A DNA stretch of 64,000 bases from Arcobacter_B sp049472135 (GTDB taxonomy: Bacteria > Campylobacterota > Campylobacteria > Campylobacterales > Arcobacteraceae). The stretch lies in NCBI RefSeq assembly GCF_049472135.1, contig NZ_JBMOVV010000003.1, forward strand, positions 1 to 64,000. The letters run 5' to 3'. Under the pieces are notes generated by a model. That model saw nothing but the letters and a program-made list of their open reading frames with translations. It did no database searches and was not told the origin of the DNA. The position numbers were made by a program, and so were the translations under genes. This document shows, piece after piece, positions 62,135 through 64,000 of this stretch. The stretch's first letter is position 1. The number at the start of each line of letters is the position of its first letter.

Positions 62135-63640
62135 ATGTTTGAAAATCAATTTAATTTAATATGTGAAACTATCAACAGCGGTATTCTAATCCTTGACAAA
62201 GACTTAAATGTAAAGTTTTGGAATAGATGGATGGAGATTCAAACAAAAATTAAATCAGAAGATATTAAAGACAAAAATCTTTTAGATTTTTATGAAAATA
62301 TAAATGAAAAAATATTATCAAGAAAAATAAAAACAACACTAAGGTTAAACTCTTCTACATTTTATAATAGTGAGCAAATAAACTATTTATTTGATATAAA
62401 ATTAAATAAAATTGCTGATTCTGTATTTTACAATATGCAACAAAGTATTACTATTTCTCCTTTTGATTTAGAAAAAGAGTTAGTTGTAGTTTATGTATAC
62501 GATACTACTTTATTAAGAGAAACAAACTATAAGCTAAAAAAATCTAAAAAAGAGTTAGAAGAAAAAAATGAAGAGTTCCAAAGAATGATTGATGCCTTAA
62601 CAGAAGGCTTAATTATTTCAGATGAAAATGGAAACTGTGAAATTGTAAATAAACATGGAAAAGAACTTCTAAAAATTGATATTGAAGATTTAAAAAATAA
62701 AAACCTTTTAGATTTTGTTTGTGAAAATAGTAAAGACTTAGTAAAAAGAAATTTAGCTTCTGATGATATCAGAACTTATGAAGTTTATATCAGAAAAACA
62801 GATGATACTTATTTTCCTGCGATTGTAAGTGGTCAAGCAATAATACTTGATAATCAAAAGAAAAGAATCTCAACAATTGTAGATATAAGTAATTTAAAAG
62901 AGAAAGATAGACTTATTACTAGACAAGCTAAATTAGCTGATATGGGACAAATGATAGCTAATATTGCCCATCAATGGAGACAACCTCTAAGTCTAATCTC
63001 TACAACAGCTAGTGGTCTTAAACTATATCAAGAACTAAATAAACTAGATGAAGAAACATTAAATGATTCATTAGATCAGATCATGAGAACAACTGCTCAT
63101 TTATCTCAAACAATTGATGACTTTAAAAACTTTATAAAAGATGATAAACAAAAAACTGTTTTTGATTTAAATGAGATTATAAAAAAAGATTTAACTTTAC
63201 TTGAAGGGATTATAAAAACTTCACATATTGAAATTATCATTAATAAAAAAGATGAAGATATAATCATGAAGGGTTATCCAAATGAATTGACACAAGCAAT
63301 AGTAAATATAATTACTAATGCAAAAGATGCCTTAGAAGAAAGAAATATAAATGAAAGATTTATTTTTATTGAACTTGAAAAAGTAAATAACTATGGATAC
63401 TTAAGAATATATGATAATGCAAATGGTTTAGATAATGATATCATAGATAGAGTTTTTGAGCCATATTTTACAACTAAACATAAGTCTCAAGGAACAGGTC
63501 TTGGGCTATTTATGACACACAGAATTATCAAAGATAGTATGGATGGTTCAATTGTGGTTAATAATCTTAATTTCAATTATAAAGGAAAAGATTATAAAGG
63601 TGCTTGCTTTATAATTGAATTGCCTTTACATAAAATCTAA
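62135..63640 (+). CDS. Soluble PAS sensor histidine kinase (HQWRQP family)
   Basis: Protein of 501 residues with no membrane segment. Two PAS domains (about 5-130, and about 145-260 with MIDALTEGLIISDENGNCEIVN), then a H-box NIAHQWRQPLSL with His279 and a Gln/Leu-rich dimerisation helix. The ATPase domain has NIITNAKDALEERN and GQGTGLGLF-type lid SQGTGLGLFMTH. No response regulator is adjacent. Operon with the CheC-like phosphatase suggests a cytoplasmic sensor acting on chemotaxis or a receiver elsewhere (inference). Confidence 0.88.
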   Translation: MFENQFNLICETINSGILILDKDLNVKFWNRWMEIQTKIKSEDIKDKNLLDFYENINEKILSRKIKTTLRLNSSTFYNSEQINYLFDIKLNKIADSVFYNMQQSITISPFDLEKELVVVYVYDTTLLRETNYKLKKSKKELEEKNEEFQRMIDALTEGLIISDENGNCEIVNKHGKELLKIDIEDLKNKNLLDFVCENSKDLVKRNLASDDIRTYEVYIRKTDDTYFPAIVSGQAIILDNQKKRISTIVDISNLKEKDRLITRQAKLADMGQMIANIAHQWRQPLSLISTTASGLKLYQELNKLDEETLNDSLDQIMRTTAHLSQTIDDFKNFIKDDKQKTVFDLNEIIKKDLTLLEGIIKTSHIEIIINKKDEDIIMKGYPNELTQAIVNIITNAKDALEERNINERFIFIELEKVNNYGYLRIYDNANGLDNDIIDRVFEPYFTTKHKSQGTGLGLFMTHRIIKDSMDGSIVVNNLNFNYKGKDYKGACFIIELPLHKI

Positions 63641-63643
63641 TAA

Positions 63644-63680
63644 AAAAAAGGGGAAGTAAAACTTACTTCCCCTTTTTTAT
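63644..63680 (+). terminator. Intrinsic terminator after the PAS kinase
   Basis: 16-bp perfect stem (63644-63659 with 63063+600: 63663-63678), loop aac, arms aaaaaaggggaagtaa and its complement, ending in a T-run. Strong terminator. Confidence 0.92.
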
Positions 63681-63724
63681 TTTAATACTTAATTTTTCTA
63701 AACTAAATATTTAAGATGAAAACA

Positions 63725-63750
63725 CTAAAAAAGCCTAAAAGCTTTTTTAG
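63725..63750 (-). terminator. Intrinsic terminator of groEL
   Basis: ctaaaaaagc (63725-63734) pairs with gcttttttag (63741-63750) around ctaaaa, 8 bp beyond the groEL stop on the minus strand. Confidence 0.8.
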
Positions 63751-63757
63751 TTATGTT

Positions 63758-64000
63758 TTACATCATACCAGGCATACCCATTCCACCCATATCAGGCATT
63801 GCTGGAGCAGCTGGTTTGTCTTCTTTTACGTCAGTAACAGTTGCTTCTGTTGTTAATAATAATGATGCAACAGATACAGCATTTTGCATTGCAACTCTTT
63901 CAACTTTAGCAGGGTCTACAATACCAGCTTCGAACATATCTACATACTCACCAGTTGCAGCATTAAATCCAAAGTTTTCGTTATCAGCTTTTTCTACTTC
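63758..64000 (-). CDS. groEL: Chaperonin GroEL, C-terminal part (cut by window end)
   Basis: The last 80 codons of a minus-strand gene: GEYVDMFEAGIVDPAKVERVAMQNAVS, then LLLTTEATVTDVKE and a Met/Gly-rich tail ending MPDMGGMGMPGMM. This is the GroEL apical-to-equatorial end and its flexible GGM tail, which lies inside the folding cavity. The rest of the gene lies beyond the window. Confidence 0.96.
   Translation of the reverse strand, partial: EVEKADNENFGFNAATGEYVDMFEAGIVDPAKVERVAMQNAVSVASLLLTTEATVTDVKEDKPAAPAMPDMGGMGMPGMM

Overview
The window is AT-rich DNA from a campylobacterotal bacterium, most likely of the Arcobacter group (inference from content; no search was run). Supporting signs are kinases of the HQWRQP H-box type, a MutS fused to an HNH nuclease (MutS7 type), an aminofutalosine-deaminase-like enzyme of the futalosine menaquinone route, the block membrane protein-dksA-rlmH-thiE-accD, and dense overlapping operons with several TTG/GTG starts. 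No phage, insertion sequence, CRISPR array or rRNA gene was seen.

Layout. 1-893: ten tRNA genes, including a perfect 359-bp tandem duplication of Val-Glu-Asp-Lys. 1009-17805: a carboxylate/acetate island. It holds a Cache sensor kinase with an OmpR-type regulator, a DUF4212 plus sodium:solute symporter pair, two DUF485-ActP acetate symporter pairs, two copies of a nucleotidyltransferase-like (cNMP-fold/CBS/DUF294) plus DEDDh exonuclease pair, and pta-ackA. Each of the four main units of this island (DUF4212, actP1, actP2, pta) carries the direct repeat TGCTA-N6-TGCTA (11-bp period) upstream. This is the kind of site an OmpR-family regulator binds, so the adjacent two-component system is the obvious candidate regulator.

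17888-34237: housekeeping genes. These are sppA, a probable mqnX, aroQ, an M24 peptidase, folK, two dissimilar mnmA genes separated by a decayed copy of the folK 3' end, prs, three tandem OmpA-like porin/anchor genes, lepA, comF-like, hisH, an epimerase, hisA and a 52-residue membrane protein. 34244-39930 (minus): a DUF1538/PII-like membrane protein, a thioredoxin-like protein, a haem-binding protein and MutS7. 40093-41893 (minus): leuA, preceded by a near-consensus sigma70 promoter and a 25-codon leader peptide with four consecutive Leu codons, a probable leucine-responsive leader not resolved as a classical attenuator.

41896-49142 (minus): a signalling operon encoding a PhnD-like binding protein, two HQWRQP kinases, a receiver-PAS protein and a receiver-PAS-GGDEF diguanylate cyclase. 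49247-59766 (minus): ftsH, prmA, dusB, a membrane protein, dksA, rlmH, thiE, accD, metK (with an unusual GGAAAACAA repeat leader) and glmS. 59896-64000: a YkgJ-type cysteine-cluster protein, an inositol-monophosphatase-family enzyme, a CheC-like phosphatase coupled to a soluble PAS kinase, and the 3' end of groEL.

The strongest candidates for something undescribed are the TGCTA-N6-TGCTA regulon, the twice-repeated symporter/nucleotidyltransferase/exonuclease module, and the leuA leader peptide.
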